Assembly: GCA_050302475.1 (NCBI GenBank)
Contig: JBNLBF010000014.1
Location: forward strand, 1 to 64,000
Length of the DNA: 64,000 nucleotides
Source: NORP23 sp050302475
Lineage (GTDB): Bacteria > Pseudomonadota > Alphaproteobacteria > Rhodobacterales > Rhodobacteraceae
Direction: 5' to 3'
Shown: piece by piece, positions 1-8,260 of the stretch
Numbering within the stretch: the stretch's first letter is position 1
How the letters are laid out: each line of letters begins with the position of its first letter
Made by a program: the position numbers and the translations under genes
The notes under the pieces: generated by a model
What the model was told of the DNA's origin: nothing
The model's input: the letters and a program-made list of their open reading frames with translations, nothing else
The model's database searches: none

Positions 1-19
1 ATGCGCTGACGGGGTTGGA

Positions 20-541
20 TTAATCCGCCTTGGGGTCAACGGGACCATCTTCTGCGTCTTTGTCAGGGTTCACGTGCGACGAAACCCCGCCCAATACCCA
101 AAGCACGATTAGCGCGAGCGCGGTTGCCATCCCGGCCAATATTAGGTTCCCGACACCGCAGGCCAGCCCAATGGCCCCGGCTAACCACATGCCGGCACCT
201 GTTGTCAGCCCCTGAACACGGTCCTTGTTAACTATGATGGACCCGGCCACCAGAAACGCGACACCAGACGTGATGGAATCTATCAGCCGCAGTGGGTCGG
301 AGCTTTGAATGTCATCCTCAACAATCGACAATTGAAGCAAGTCAAACGCGATAAGTGTAAACAAACACGCCGCGAGAGAAATCAGCATATGCGTCCGCAA
401 CCCTGCGCTCCGGTAGTGCATTTCCCTTTCGAACCCGATAAGACCGCCGAGTAAGCTGGCACATACGAGCCTAAGCAAGGCGGTCTGCCATGTCACATTC
501 GCAAATGGCTGGATAAAATCGGATTGGAAAAACTCGCCCAT
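20..541 (-). CDS. MgtC/SapB family inner membrane protein
   Basis: A 173-residue protein with the MgtC/SapB N-terminal signature: GFERE at about residues 36-40 followed by YRSAGLRTH (43-51). Four or five hydrophobic segments fill residues 20-150, and a short acidic hydrophilic tail (DKDAEDGPVDPKAD) ends it. The soluble ACT-like C-terminal domain of long MgtC proteins is absent, so this is the short form. Family members are linked to magnesium limitation and modulation of membrane ATPases, but the role of short forms is poorly defined. A GGGGAC stretch lies just upstream of the ATG. The gene is divergent from the DMT transporter with only 35 bases between the start codons, so the two probably share control. 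Confidence 0.88.
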   Translation of the reverse strand: MGEFFQSDFIQPFANVTWQTALLRLVCASLLGGLIGFEREMHYRSAGLRTHMLISLAACLFTLIAFDLLQLSIVEDDIQSSDPLRLIDSITSGVAFLVAGSIIVNKDRVQGLTTGAGMWLAGAIGLACGVGNLILAGMATALALIVLWVLGGVSSHVNPDKDAEDGPVDPKAD

Positions 542-560
542 ATGTCCCCAAACTTTTTGA

Positions 561-577
561 TTAGCGATTATCGCTAA
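561..577. promoter_or_regulatory. 17-base perfect palindrome over the DMT transporter start
   Basis: TTAGCGATTATCGCTAA is a perfect inverted repeat (8-base arms, one central base). It lies in the 35-base gap between the divergent mgtC-like and DMT genes, and its last base is the A of the DMT start codon. It could be an operator for both genes, or an mRNA hairpin. The regulator is unknown. Confidence 0.4.
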
Positions 578-1479
578 TGGGAGAATGGATTACCACAATT
601 GCGGGCACCCCGGAAGGACGGTTATTGGCGCTGATCCTTGCGCTTACCTCCGCCATTGCGCATGCAGTTTTCGGGGCTTTGCAAAAGGGGCGCCATGATC
701 CGTGGCTGACCCGCGGGGCAATAGATATATTCTATGGCCTCATCGCCTTGCCGATTGCGTTGTTTGCGTTTCCAAATCCAACAGCCGAAATCTGGTGGCT
801 ACTGGGCGGGGCCTGGGTGATCCACACGATCTATAAACTGTTGATGGCAATGGCATATACGCGTGGTGCGTATACGGTCGTCTACCCGGTCGTGCGTGGC
901 ACAGGTCCCCTGATCACCGTGATTTTCGCCTGGGTTGTCTTTGGCGAGCTTTTCACCCGCACACAATGGTTTGGCGTCTTGTTGCTGTCTGGGGGTATTT
1001 TTCTGCTCGCGGTCTGGAATTTGCGTAAAATCACGGTCGGGCGCGAGACCCTGATCGCTGCTTTGGGCATCGCATTCCTGACAGGGATCACCGTGGCTAT
1101 GTATACGACATATGACGCCTATGGGATGCGGACCTCACCTGATCCATTCACCTTCCTGTTCTGGTTTTTCGTAATCGATGGTTGGACATTCCCGATCATC
1201 GCCTATGTAATATGGCAACGGATGGCGGTAACGCCTGACATTGGGCCATTGCTGAAACGGGGCTTCATCGGGGCGCTTATTGCGTTTGTCAGCTTTGGCT
1301 CGGTTATGGTGGCGACGCGACTGGATAAGGTCGGCGAAGCGGCGGTCCTGAGAGAGACTTCGCCAGTCTTTGCCGCGATTATCGGTTGGGTGTTCCTAAA
1401 AGAACATGTCGGCCCGGTTCGTGCGTTTCTGATGGCTGTTATTGCCGCCGGGGCTGTGATAGTGGAATTCGGCGCGTAG
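577..1479 (+). CDS. EamA/DMT-superfamily transporter
   Basis: A 300-residue integral membrane protein with about ten hydrophobic segments in two halves, as in EamA drug/metabolite exporters. The stretch LQKGRHDPWLTRGAID (about 35-50) is a charged loop of a kind common in Rhodobacterales members. The substrate cannot be read from sequence. The ATG at 577 has no visible Shine-Dalgarno sequence, because the upstream bases are taken up by a palindrome, so translation may be leaderless or the start may differ. The next in-frame initiators lie inside the conserved region. The yciB-like gene follows after 10 bases, so co-transcription is likely. Confidence 0.87.
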   Translation: MGEWITTIAGTPEGRLLALILALTSAIAHAVFGALQKGRHDPWLTRGAIDIFYGLIALPIALFAFPNPTAEIWWLLGGAWVIHTIYKLLMAMAYTRGAYTVVYPVVRGTGPLITVIFAWVVFGELFTRTQWFGVLLLSGGIFLLAVWNLRKITVGRETLIAALGIAFLTGITVAMYTTYDAYGMRTSPDPFTFLFWFFVIDGWTFPIIAYVIWQRMAVTPDIGPLLKRGFIGALIAFVSFGSVMVATRLDKVGEAAVLRETSPVFAAIIGWVFLKEHVGPVRAFLMAVIAAGAVIVEFGA

Positions 1480-1489
1480 GGAGATTCTC

Positions 1490-2092
1490 ATGACAACAAA
1501 ACCAATAAATCCGATGCTGAAACTGGTGTTGGAGCTCGGCCCGATTATCATTTTCTTCGTCTCCTACCGTTGGGCGAATGTGCCTCAAGGCGCGTCAGAG
1601 GAGGAACGTCAGCTTATCCAGATTCTGTTCGCGACAAAGGTATTCATTCCCACGATCCTGCTGTCACTGATCATCAGCTGGGTTCTGACACGGACTTTGC
1701 CCAAAATGGCTTTGATTACCGCAGTTCTGGTGGTCGTCATGGGCGGGCTGACGCTGTGGTTGCGCAATGACACATTCATCAAAATGAAGCCGACGATCCT
1801 CTATGCACTGTTTGCGGGCATTCTTGGCTTTGGGCTGATGCGGGGGCAAAGCTACCTGCAATATGCTATGGATAACGCTATGCCGCTGAAACCTGAAGGC
1901 TGGATGTTATTCACCAAACGCTTCGCTTTGTTCTTTCTGGCTCTGGCAATTGCTAACGAGGTCGTCTGGCGCATGTTTGGCACGGATATGTGGGTGAATT
2001 TCAAGACCTTCGCGCTGCCGGTGGCAACGCTCGCCTTCATTTTCAGCCAGATGGGGCTGTTCAACAAATACGCGTTGGAAGAGGATAACTAA
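1490..2092 (+). CDS. yciB: YciB/IspZ-type inner membrane septation protein
   Basis: A 200-residue protein with five or six membrane spans. It matches the intracellular septation protein A family: LELGPIIIFFVSYRW near the N-terminus, TLWLRNDTFIKMKPTILY in the middle (about 84-101), and NEVVWRMFG near residue 150. The family usually runs 180-200 residues, so it is full length. In enterobacteria YciB affects envelope integrity and division, and its biochemical role is unsettled. The start is preceded by GGGAGATTCTC. It lies 10 bases after the DMT gene and converges on the dehydrogenase gene, overlapping its stop by 4 bases. Confidence 0.9.
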   Translation: MTTKPINPMLKLVLELGPIIIFFVSYRWANVPQGASEEERQLIQILFATKVFIPTILLSLIISWVLTRTLPKMALITAVLVVVMGGLTLWLRNDTFIKMKPTILYALFAGILGFGLMRGQSYLQYAMDNAMPLKPEGWMLFTKRFALFFLALAIANEVVWRMFGTDMWVNFKTFALPVATLAFIFSQMGLFNKYALEEDN

Positions 2093-2910
2093 CGCGGTGT
2101 CAGCGCAAAGACTTTGCGCACCAACAGTTCCGCCAGTTCGGTATCCGCGCCATCGGGCGCACCGTCAATCGCACTTTCAATATCCTTTTTAAGGATGCCG
2201 AGGCTGTTATCCGTCTGATAACCGTCCGCCGCGAATTCAATATCGTCGAAATTGCTGGCCAACCAGTTCTGACCTGAACTGGTGTGCATCAGGGCCAACA
2301 GGTCATCCGTATTGATTCCCATTTGCGGGGCCCAATCCATCACCAGACGCGTCCCGATCATGGACCCGGCAAGAACCAGATTATTCAGTACTTTGCCCGC
2401 CATGCCGGTCCCATATCCGCCCATACGATGAAAATGTGCTCCCATCGCGGAGAATAAAGGATGTAAGTGATCGAGCACCGGCTCCTCGCCACCCAGCATA
2501 AAGGACAGTCGCTTTTCCTCGGCGGCAATTTGTGCGCCGGACATGGGGGCATCAACCAATTGGATATGTGCAGGGATGCGATCACGAAGGGCGACCACAT
2601 ATTTTGGTGACAAGGTGGAACAAATAACGATTGTCTTCAGGTTGCTGGTCTGTCCGACAAAATTCTGTGCACCAAACAACACGTCTTCGGTCTGGGGTTG
2701 ATCGCGAACGACGGAAAACAGAATTTCCAGACCATCGGCGAAATCGGTCGGGTCGGCAATCATGTGATCCTGAAAGTCACCGAATTCCGAAACCGGACGA
2801 ATGTCGAAACCGCGAACAGAATACCCATCCTCAGACATTGCGCGCGCCATAGGAAGACCCATGCGCCCGCATCCGGCGACGCCGATACACGTCTTTTGCG
2901 TTAGCGTCAT
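2089..2910 (-). CDS. 3-hydroxyisobutyrate dehydrogenase-like NAD(P)-dependent oxidoreductase
   Basis: A 273-residue beta-hydroxyacid dehydrogenase. It has an N-terminal Rossmann nucleotide-binding loop GVAGCGRMG (10-18), the substrate-binding motif DAPMSGA (120-126) and the catalytic-lysine helix GTGMAGKVLNN (Lys173). Members reduce or oxidise small beta-hydroxyacids (3-hydroxyisobutyrate, tartronate semialdehyde, 6-phosphogluconate-like). The exact substrate is not readable. Slightly shorter than typical (about 290) but all motifs are present. Its ATG overlaps the stop of the upstream AAA ATPase gene (ATGA), so the two are translationally coupled although no metabolic link is obvious. Confidence 0.88.
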   Translation of the reverse strand: MTLTQKTCIGVAGCGRMGLPMARAMSEDGYSVRGFDIRPVSEFGDFQDHMIADPTDFADGLEILFSVVRDQPQTEDVLFGAQNFVGQTSNLKTIVICSTLSPKYVVALRDRIPAHIQLVDAPMSGAQIAAEEKRLSFMLGGEEPVLDHLHPLFSAMGAHFHRMGGYGTGMAGKVLNNLVLAGSMIGTRLVMDWAPQMGINTDDLLALMHTSSGQNWLASNFDDIEFAADGYQTDNSLGILKKDIESAIDGAPDGADTELAELLVRKVFALTPR

Positions 2911-4205
2911 TCGTCGAGGAACAGGTTTTCCCAGGCGCGATCCACCAGATCCGGGGTCAGTTCACGCTCGCGGCCTTCATAATCACAAATCGACAGGCTT
3001 TGGTCGATAATGAATGGGGCATGATAGGACGCAAACTGATAGTCCACTTCCGGATATTTGTTCTTCAGCAAGTGCATCAGAACACTTTCGTCCGGGGTGA
3101 TCCGATAGTGCCGACAGGTTTTCACAAAAACCTTGATGAAATCTTCCTGGTTCGGATTGTCGACCTTGATCTTATAGTAAATACGACGCAGCGCCGCGCC
3201 ATCGAACATTTCGGACGGCGTGAAGTTGGTCGAGAAGATCACCAGCGTGTCAAACGGCACCATGAATTTCTGGCCCGATTGCAGGGTCAGAATATCGAAA
3301 TGCTGTTCCATGGGAACGATCCAGCGGTTGATCAACGCCTGCGGCGGTTCCTGCTGACGGCCAAGGTCGTCCACGATGAACACGCCGCCCGTTGCTTTCA
3401 GCTGCAACGGGGCCTGATAGGTGCGCGAGACCGGGTTGTAGTTCAAATCCAGCATGTCCAGCGTTAATTCACCACCGGTCATGACCGATGGGCGGCGACA
3501 CAGAACGTAGCGCTGGTCAAAGGTTGGCCCAAGGCGACGCAACGAGTTGGGATCAAATTCTTCTGGCTTAGCCAGCGAATGCACGATCGGATCGTAAAGC
3601 GAGATCACCTGACCGGAATATTCAAGGAAACGTGGCAGGAAGATATTATCCCCCAACGCGTCCCGGATCCCGTTGGAGATCGAGGATTTACCGTTACCCG
3701 GCGGACCATAGAGAAGCACCGACTTACCGGAGTTCACCGCCGGTCCTAATTGGTCCAGCATACCGTCCGGTAGCACGAGGTGCGAAAGGGAATCCTCCAA
3801 CCGCTCCTGCGTGATGTTCACATTCGCAATGCCCTGACGTGATGTCTGTTTCCAGAAATCCGACAGCGGAACGGGCAGGGCGCCGTAATATTCTGACTGG
3901 GTCAACGCATCCAGCGCGCGGTCTTTACCACCGTCTGTCAGCTGATAGCGCAGAGATGAAGTCGGCGAGGCCCCTCGCGCCCCAAGCGTTTCAATCAGGT
4001 TGTTGGAACGGGCAGAATCCACCAGTTCCTGCGCGATAGGAACGGAGACACAGAGCGCTTCGGCGATGTCGACGATATCACTCAGATTACGGCGGAAAAT
4101 CGTTTTCAGCAGGATGTCCCGCATCAAAGTCAGCTCCAACCCAATGTCGCCAAGCGACATCGGAATTGGTGGCTTGAGGGTTTCTGTTTCTTGTCCGTCC
4201 ATCAT
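2907..4205 (-). CDS. AAA-family ATPase at the end of the Tad locus
   Basis: A 432-residue soluble protein. Residues about 1-140 are predicted helical and may hold a winged-helix-like module. A AAA core follows: Walker A GPPGNGKSS (167-175), Walker B VFIVDD (275-280), a sensor-1-like segment IFSTNF and an arginine-finger-like ALRRIYYK. No signal peptide or membrane span. It lies downstream of cpaA on the same strand with a 127-base gap. I infer a role near the Tad machine from position only; the protein is not one of the defined Tad components. Overlap with the dehydrogenase start (ATGA) is clear. Function unknown beyond ATP hydrolysis. Confidence 0.8.
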   Translation of the reverse strand: MMDGQETETLKPPIPMSLGDIGLELTLMRDILLKTIFRRNLSDIVDIAEALCVSVPIAQELVDSARSNNLIETLGARGASPTSSLRYQLTDGGKDRALDALTQSEYYGALPVPLSDFWKQTSRQGIANVNITQERLEDSLSHLVLPDGMLDQLGPAVNSGKSVLLYGPPGNGKSSISNGIRDALGDNIFLPRFLEYSGQVISLYDPIVHSLAKPEEFDPNSLRRLGPTFDQRYVLCRRPSVMTGGELTLDMLDLNYNPVSRTYQAPLQLKATGGVFIVDDLGRQQEPPQALINRWIVPMEQHFDILTLQSGQKFMVPFDTLVIFSTNFTPSEMFDGAALRRIYYKIKVDNPNQEDFIKVFVKTCRHYRITPDESVLMHLLKNKYPEVDYQFASYHAPFIIDQSLSICDYEGRERELTPDLVDRAWENLFLDE

Positions 4206-4332
4206 GAAATACCTTTTCTCATGGTTCAGTGGGCAGCAGGTCCCCCATTCAGCCTGACACCCGTTATCCAGTTATCAATGTTAAGACTCTGCGTTAATCG
4301 GCTAAAAATCAAGCATTTTTACGTCTGCAACA

Positions 4333-4833
4333 TCAGGCAGTTGCATTGACGATCCATGTGCTGTGAATCAGGTAGATCAGCAATCCCCCTCCCAGAGCCG
4401 TCCCAAGGGGGAATTTCCGGCCTGCAGAGAAAGAAACCCAAGTCTCTTTCACACCGGAAAACACGGGCAATTTCCCGACCATACGATGCAAAAATACTGC
4501 CGCCAGCGCTGTTATGGAGAATATCAGAAGGAAGTTCAGAATTTCCTCATGAATGATGAACAGGGTCATTGCCGCGGCAAATTTTGCGTCGCCACCTCCG
4601 ATGCCTCCAATGGAAAAGACCAGAAACCCAAAGACCAGAACGATAAACGCCCAGATTATCCGCCAAATGTAAATTTCTAGCGGCAATACAAATGGGGCAA
4701 TGATCAGAAACAGAAGCGCCATCGCCAAAACAAGGCGATTCGGAATCTTCATGTATTTCAAGTCACTAAAGGTCGCCCAGATACAGAATGGCGCGGCCAG
4801 TACAACAAATATCCATTCTGACCACTCAGGCAT
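4333..4833 (-). CDS. cpaA: Prepilin peptidase CpaA/TadV
   Basis: A 166-residue polytopic membrane protein of the A24 aspartic peptidase family. The two catalytic aspartates are visible: Asp24 in WATFSDLKYMKIPN, and Asp82 in GGIGGGDAKFAAA, the expected GxGD motif. It lacks the zinc-binding methylase domain of long type IV prepilin peptidases, as is normal for CpaA/TadV. It should cleave the Flp prepilins encoded about 10 kb upstream in the same locus. The start codon overlaps the stop of the second TPR gene by one base (TAATG), so it is the last gene of the cpaE-cpaA run. Confidence 0.93.
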   Translation of the reverse strand: MPEWSEWIFVVLAAPFCIWATFSDLKYMKIPNRLVLAMALLFLIIAPFVLPLEIYIWRIIWAFIVLVFGFLVFSIGGIGGGDAKFAAAMTLFIIHEEILNFLLIFSITALAAVFLHRMVGKLPVFSGVKETWVSFSAGRKFPLGTALGGGLLIYLIHSTWIVNATA

Positions 4834-5678
4834 TACAGACTGTCCCGAAGGTTCACGGCGGCTTCGAAATACTGCGGGTGCGTATCGATTGCCGTATCCA
4901 GCAATCCTGCGGCGACATCGCGGTCCCCATTTTCAATCGCTTGTTGGGCGATATTAAACAGAAGGACAGCTTTCTCGACATCGGTCATCGACATGACCGG
5001 CAGATCATAGACTTTGCGTCTTGCGCGGGTGATTACCAGATTGTTTTTCGCAGCAAACATTGATGGATCAGCCACGATTGCCTGACGGAACAGTTTTTCG
5101 GCATCCGCCAGTGCACCGCGCTCACGTTTTGATACGCCCCAGTTGTTCAGCACCTGCGCCGGCCGTGTGGTTAGCCCGCGTGCCACGTCATAATAACTGT
5201 CCGCCTTTTCCCATTCTTTAAAATGGTCAGCGACTAGCGCTTCCAGAAAATACCTGTCAAAATTCTCGACCGTGGGCGGGACTGCGTTGAGTTGCGTACG
5301 GGCTTCGTCCCAGGCTCCATTGCGGACAAGTGAGTCAGCATAGGCCAGGCGGTCCGCGTCAGTTGCGGCGCCTGTGGAAATCAGATCTTCAAACACTAGC
5401 GCAGCGTCAGCATGCTTTTTAGCCCGGACAAGGGCGAGCGCATAATTGCGTTTCAGGTCCGGATTGTCCGGATCACGGGAAAGACTTTCTCGGAAAAACT
5501 CCACGGATTCATTTGGATCTGCGAGGTTCAGCATGATGTCACTGATCCCCGTCGCTTCAACCGCGTTCAACGGACCCAGATCTGCATTCTTCTCTTCATC
5601 CGTCGGGTGATCACATCCTGCGACGACAAATGCCACCAGCGACAGCGCGGTGGCGCTTCTAAATATGGTAAGGCTCAT
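4833..5678 (-). CDS. TPR lipoprotein of the Tad locus (TadD-like, second copy)
   Basis: A 281-residue protein with a lipoprotein signal peptide (lipobox VAGC, Cys near residue 22) followed by several tetratricopeptide-like repeats: about residues 60-110, 115-150 and 170-210, including AQVLNNWGVSKRERGALADA. TadD-type TPR lipoproteins assist outer membrane secretin assembly and localisation in Tad systems. It sits between the other TPR lipoprotein (19-base gap) and cpaA (1-base overlap). Two TadD-like proteins in tandem may divide this work. No catalytic motif seen. Confidence 0.82.
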   Translation of the reverse strand: MSLTIFRSATALSLVAFVVAGCDHPTDEEKNADLGPLNAVEATGISDIMLNLADPNESVEFFRESLSRDPDNPDLKRNYALALVRAKKHADAALVFEDLISTGAATDADRLAYADSLVRNGAWDEARTQLNAVPPTVENFDRYFLEALVADHFKEWEKADSYYDVARGLTTRPAQVLNNWGVSKRERGALADAEKLFRQAIVADPSMFAAKNNLVITRARRKVYDLPVMSMTDVEKAVLLFNIAQQAIENGDRDVAAGLLDTAIDTHPQYFEAAVNLRDSL

Positions 5679-5697
5679 CTGCTCGCCCCTTGTTTTT

Positions 5698-6282
5698 TTA
5701 ATTGCCTAAGAGAAGATAACTCCCTTGGCCTTGTCGAACCAGTCTAAAATCAGCCTCCTCGGGGATTTCCGCGACTTGTTGCTCAATCAGTTCATTTGCA
5801 AGGATTAAATTGTCCCGGATCAGGTCAGAATCTCCGTTGTCCAGGCCAAACGCGACTTTGAACGCCTCTCTGGCCTGATGCAGTTCGCCTAGATTGATCA
5901 GAACAACGCCAAAATTATTCCAGGCCGGAACGGAATCGGGATTCACATCTACGGCTTTCTCAAGGAACACTTTCGCCTGATTGAGCCGACCGAGTTTCAG
6001 GTTGGCAGCCCCAATCGCAGACAAGACGTCAGCGTTCAGTCCAACTTCGGTCGCCGCCCGTTGATAGGCCTGCAAGGCCAGTTCAAATTCTGCAGCTTCC
6101 ATCAGGCGGTCGCCCACGGTCATGCCATCTACACCATCGCGGACGCGCGGTGTCCCCAAAGGCGGGGGAGGGCCAACACGGCCTCCATCTTCGCTAAGCC
6201 GGAAGTTAGGGGAATTGCAGGCAGCAAGCAGGGGAAGCAAAAGCGCCAGGAAAAGGATCCTGGCGCCCAGAGGTTTGATCAT
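5698..6282 (-). CDS. tadD: TPR lipoprotein TadD
   Basis: A 194-residue lipoprotein: signal peptide LFLALLLPLLAAC with lipobox LAAC (Cys about residue 22), then two or three tetratricopeptide repeats at about 60-160. NPDSVPAWNNFGVVLINLGE is a clear repeat. TadD proteins are outer membrane pilotin-like factors needed for Tad secretin function. The start overlaps the stop of tadC (ATGA), so translation is coupled. It is followed by a second TPR lipoprotein gene in the same operon. Confidence 0.85.
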   Translation of the reverse strand: MIKPLGARILFLALLLPLLAACNSPNFRLSEDGGRVGPPPPLGTPRVRDGVDGMTVGDRLMEAAEFELALQAYQRAATEVGLNADVLSAIGAANLKLGRLNQAKVFLEKAVDVNPDSVPAWNNFGVVLINLGELHQAREAFKVAFGLDNGDSDLIRDNLILANELIEQQVAEIPEEADFRLVRQGQGSYLLLGN

Positions 6283-7262
6283 GAAAGAAGATGCTCGTAG
6301 ATGTCGTAAATCGAAGGTCCGACGAGAATAATCAGCAAGGGTGGAACTGTGAACATCATCGTGCCGATGGTCAGTTTGGTCGGCAGAACGTTAGCTTTTT
6401 CTTCCGCGCGCATCACGCGTTTGTCGCGCATCTCGGATGCATAAACGCGCAGCGCGTCGGCGATCGAAGTACCAAATTTGGCCGACTGGACCAGCACCGT
6501 AACGAAGGCGCTGATATCGGGAACACCGCAACGTTCCGACATGTCGCGCAAAACAGAAACGCGGTCTTTACCGGCACGCATTTCGTTGGCGACGATCTCA
6601 TATTCTTCCGACAGGGTCGGATAGGATTTCTTGATCTCGGAGGCCACACGCAGGATCGCCTGGTCCAGCGACTGTCCGGCCTCGACGCAAACCAGCATCA
6701 GGTCAAGCGCGTCCGGGAAGCCGTTGGTGACATCTTCCTGACGCTGCTGTTTGCGACGTTCCACCCAGTAGCTGGGCAGGAAATAGCCAACAGCGCCCGG
6801 GATCACCACGGACAGGATAACCGTCAGAAGCTGCATTTCGCCGGGCTGGATCAGGATGAATATCAACCCGACCAGCAGAAAGGCTACACCCATGACCATT
6901 TTCGAGAAGTTGAACGTCTGAACCGCTGTTCGTGACCGATATCCGGCCTGAATAAGCTTCAGGCGCGATTCCGACAGCTCTTCTTTGTCTTGGGGCTCCA
7001 GATAGCTGGCAAATTTTGCCAGATTCAAACCGGAATTTGAATCATAGCGCAGTTTTACGGCACCACCGGCCTGTTTCGCCTCTCGACCAGTCGGAATGCG
7101 CGCCCCTGTGCTGAGTTTGGCAAACGGGTCTTCCGGCTTTTTCAGAACAACCGGCAGCGCCAGCAGAACCATGTAAAGCCCAAGAAGCCCAAGCACCACA
7201 AACGGCGCCATCGGCCCAAGTGCGGCGTTGATGAATTCCCACGAACCTAAGAGTGCACTCAT
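6279..7262 (-). CDS. tadC: Tad pilus inner membrane platform protein TadC
   Basis: A 327-residue GspF/TadC-type protein. A hydrophobic N-terminal segment (about 15-37) is followed by a cytoplasmic stretch, two central membrane spans (about 107-155), a second cytoplasmic T2SSF domain (FPDALDLMLVCVEAGQSLDQAI at about 184-205) and a C-terminal span ending near residue 320. It pairs with TadB as the platform that the CpaF ATPase drives. RBS GGGAGAG lies 5 bases before the ATG. It is 19 bases downstream of tadB and overlaps tadD. Confidence 0.92.
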   Translation of the reverse strand: MSALLGSWEFINAALGPMAPFVVLGLLGLYMVLLALPVVLKKPEDPFAKLSTGARIPTGREAKQAGGAVKLRYDSNSGLNLAKFASYLEPQDKEELSESRLKLIQAGYRSRTAVQTFNFSKMVMGVAFLLVGLIFILIQPGEMQLLTVILSVVIPGAVGYFLPSYWVERRKQQRQEDVTNGFPDALDLMLVCVEAGQSLDQAILRVASEIKKSYPTLSEEYEIVANEMRAGKDRVSVLRDMSERCGVPDISAFVTVLVQSAKFGTSIADALRVYASEMRDKRVMRAEEKANVLPTKLTIGTMMFTVPPLLIILVGPSIYDIYEHLLS

Positions 7263-7281
7263 GTTTTCTCTCCCTGTTCGA

Positions 7282-8244
7282 TCAGACTTTGATGTTCACC
7301 ATCATGCGCATGAATATAACATTCACGAACAGCATGACAGCAACGATAATGGCGGCGGGAACGAAGACAGGGGTATTCTGTACATCGTCGTAATATCCCG
7401 GTTGCATCACGTTGATTATAACCAAGGCAACCAGCGGGAAGATGGACAGGAACCAACCCGACCATTTCGCCTCTGCCGTAATAGCACGGACGCGGCGGAA
7501 CAACTTGAATCGGGACCGGATCACCTTCGCAAGACCTTCGAGAATTTCAGCGAGGTTACCACCCGACTGGCTCTGGATTTTCACAGCCACTGCGAGGAAG
7601 CGCAAATCCTGCACGTCGATCCGTTCTGCCATTGCCTCCAGCGAGTCGTTGATATCCATCCCGTAGGTCGATTCATCAGCGAGCATCCCGAACTCGGTAC
7701 CCAGCGGATCCGGCATCTCGGTCGCGACCGAGTTAACGGCGCTGGAGAAGGGGTGGCCGACGCGCAGGGAACGCACAATCAGTTCCACGGCGTCAGGAAG
7801 CTGTTCTTCGAACAAGGAAATGCGTTTCTTGGCCTTGTTGCGCAGCCATGTATAAACTGCGCCATACCCCATGATCACCGAAATCCCGAGCCGCAGCTGG
7901 ATGCCGGTGCCGGTAAAGAAGGTCAGTGCCATGAAGGCCATGGCCCCAACAAAAATCATAACCCCGATCAGCGCGACAGGGGAGAAGGCGATGTTCGCCT
8001 GTGCCGCCTTGGCCGACAAAGGCGCAATCAGCGGAATTCCACTGCTGCCCTCGTGTTGTTCACGCTCTTTCCGGAGCGTTTCCATCACGTCCTCGTGGCT
8101 TTCACCACTTTGCAGAAGTTGAAGGCGACGGTTTACTTTGGACTCAAGACGAACAGACTTACCGAAGAAGGCAAGGTAAATGCCTTCCACCATGAAGAAT
8201 ACACCGACAAAGATCAGTGCGTAGATGAGGGGTTGAATACTCAT
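7282..8244 (-). CDS. tadB: Tad pilus inner membrane platform protein TadB
   Basis: A 320-residue GspF/TadB-type protein with an N-terminal span, a pair of central spans (about 89-130), a T2SSF cytoplasmic domain beginning LPDAVELIVRSLRVGHPFSSA (about 149-169), and C-terminal spans. This domain is the usual contact for the assembly ATPase. A GGGAG Shine-Dalgarno sequence precedes the ATG. It lies 16 bases downstream of cpaF and 19 bases upstream of tadC, as in typical Tad operons. Confidence 0.92.
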   Translation of the reverse strand: MSIQPLIYALIFVGVFFMVEGIYLAFFGKSVRLESKVNRRLQLLQSGESHEDVMETLRKEREQHEGSSGIPLIAPLSAKAAQANIAFSPVALIGVMIFVGAMAFMALTFFTGTGIQLRLGISVIMGYGAVYTWLRNKAKKRISLFEEQLPDAVELIVRSLRVGHPFSSAVNSVATEMPDPLGTEFGMLADESTYGMDINDSLEAMAERIDVQDLRFLAVAVKIQSQSGGNLAEILEGLAKVIRSRFKLFRRVRAITAEAKWSGWFLSIFPLVALVIINVMQPGYYDDVQNTPVFVPAAIIVAVMLFVNVIFMRMMVNIKV

Positions 8245-8260
8245 GTGTGTCTATCTCCCG

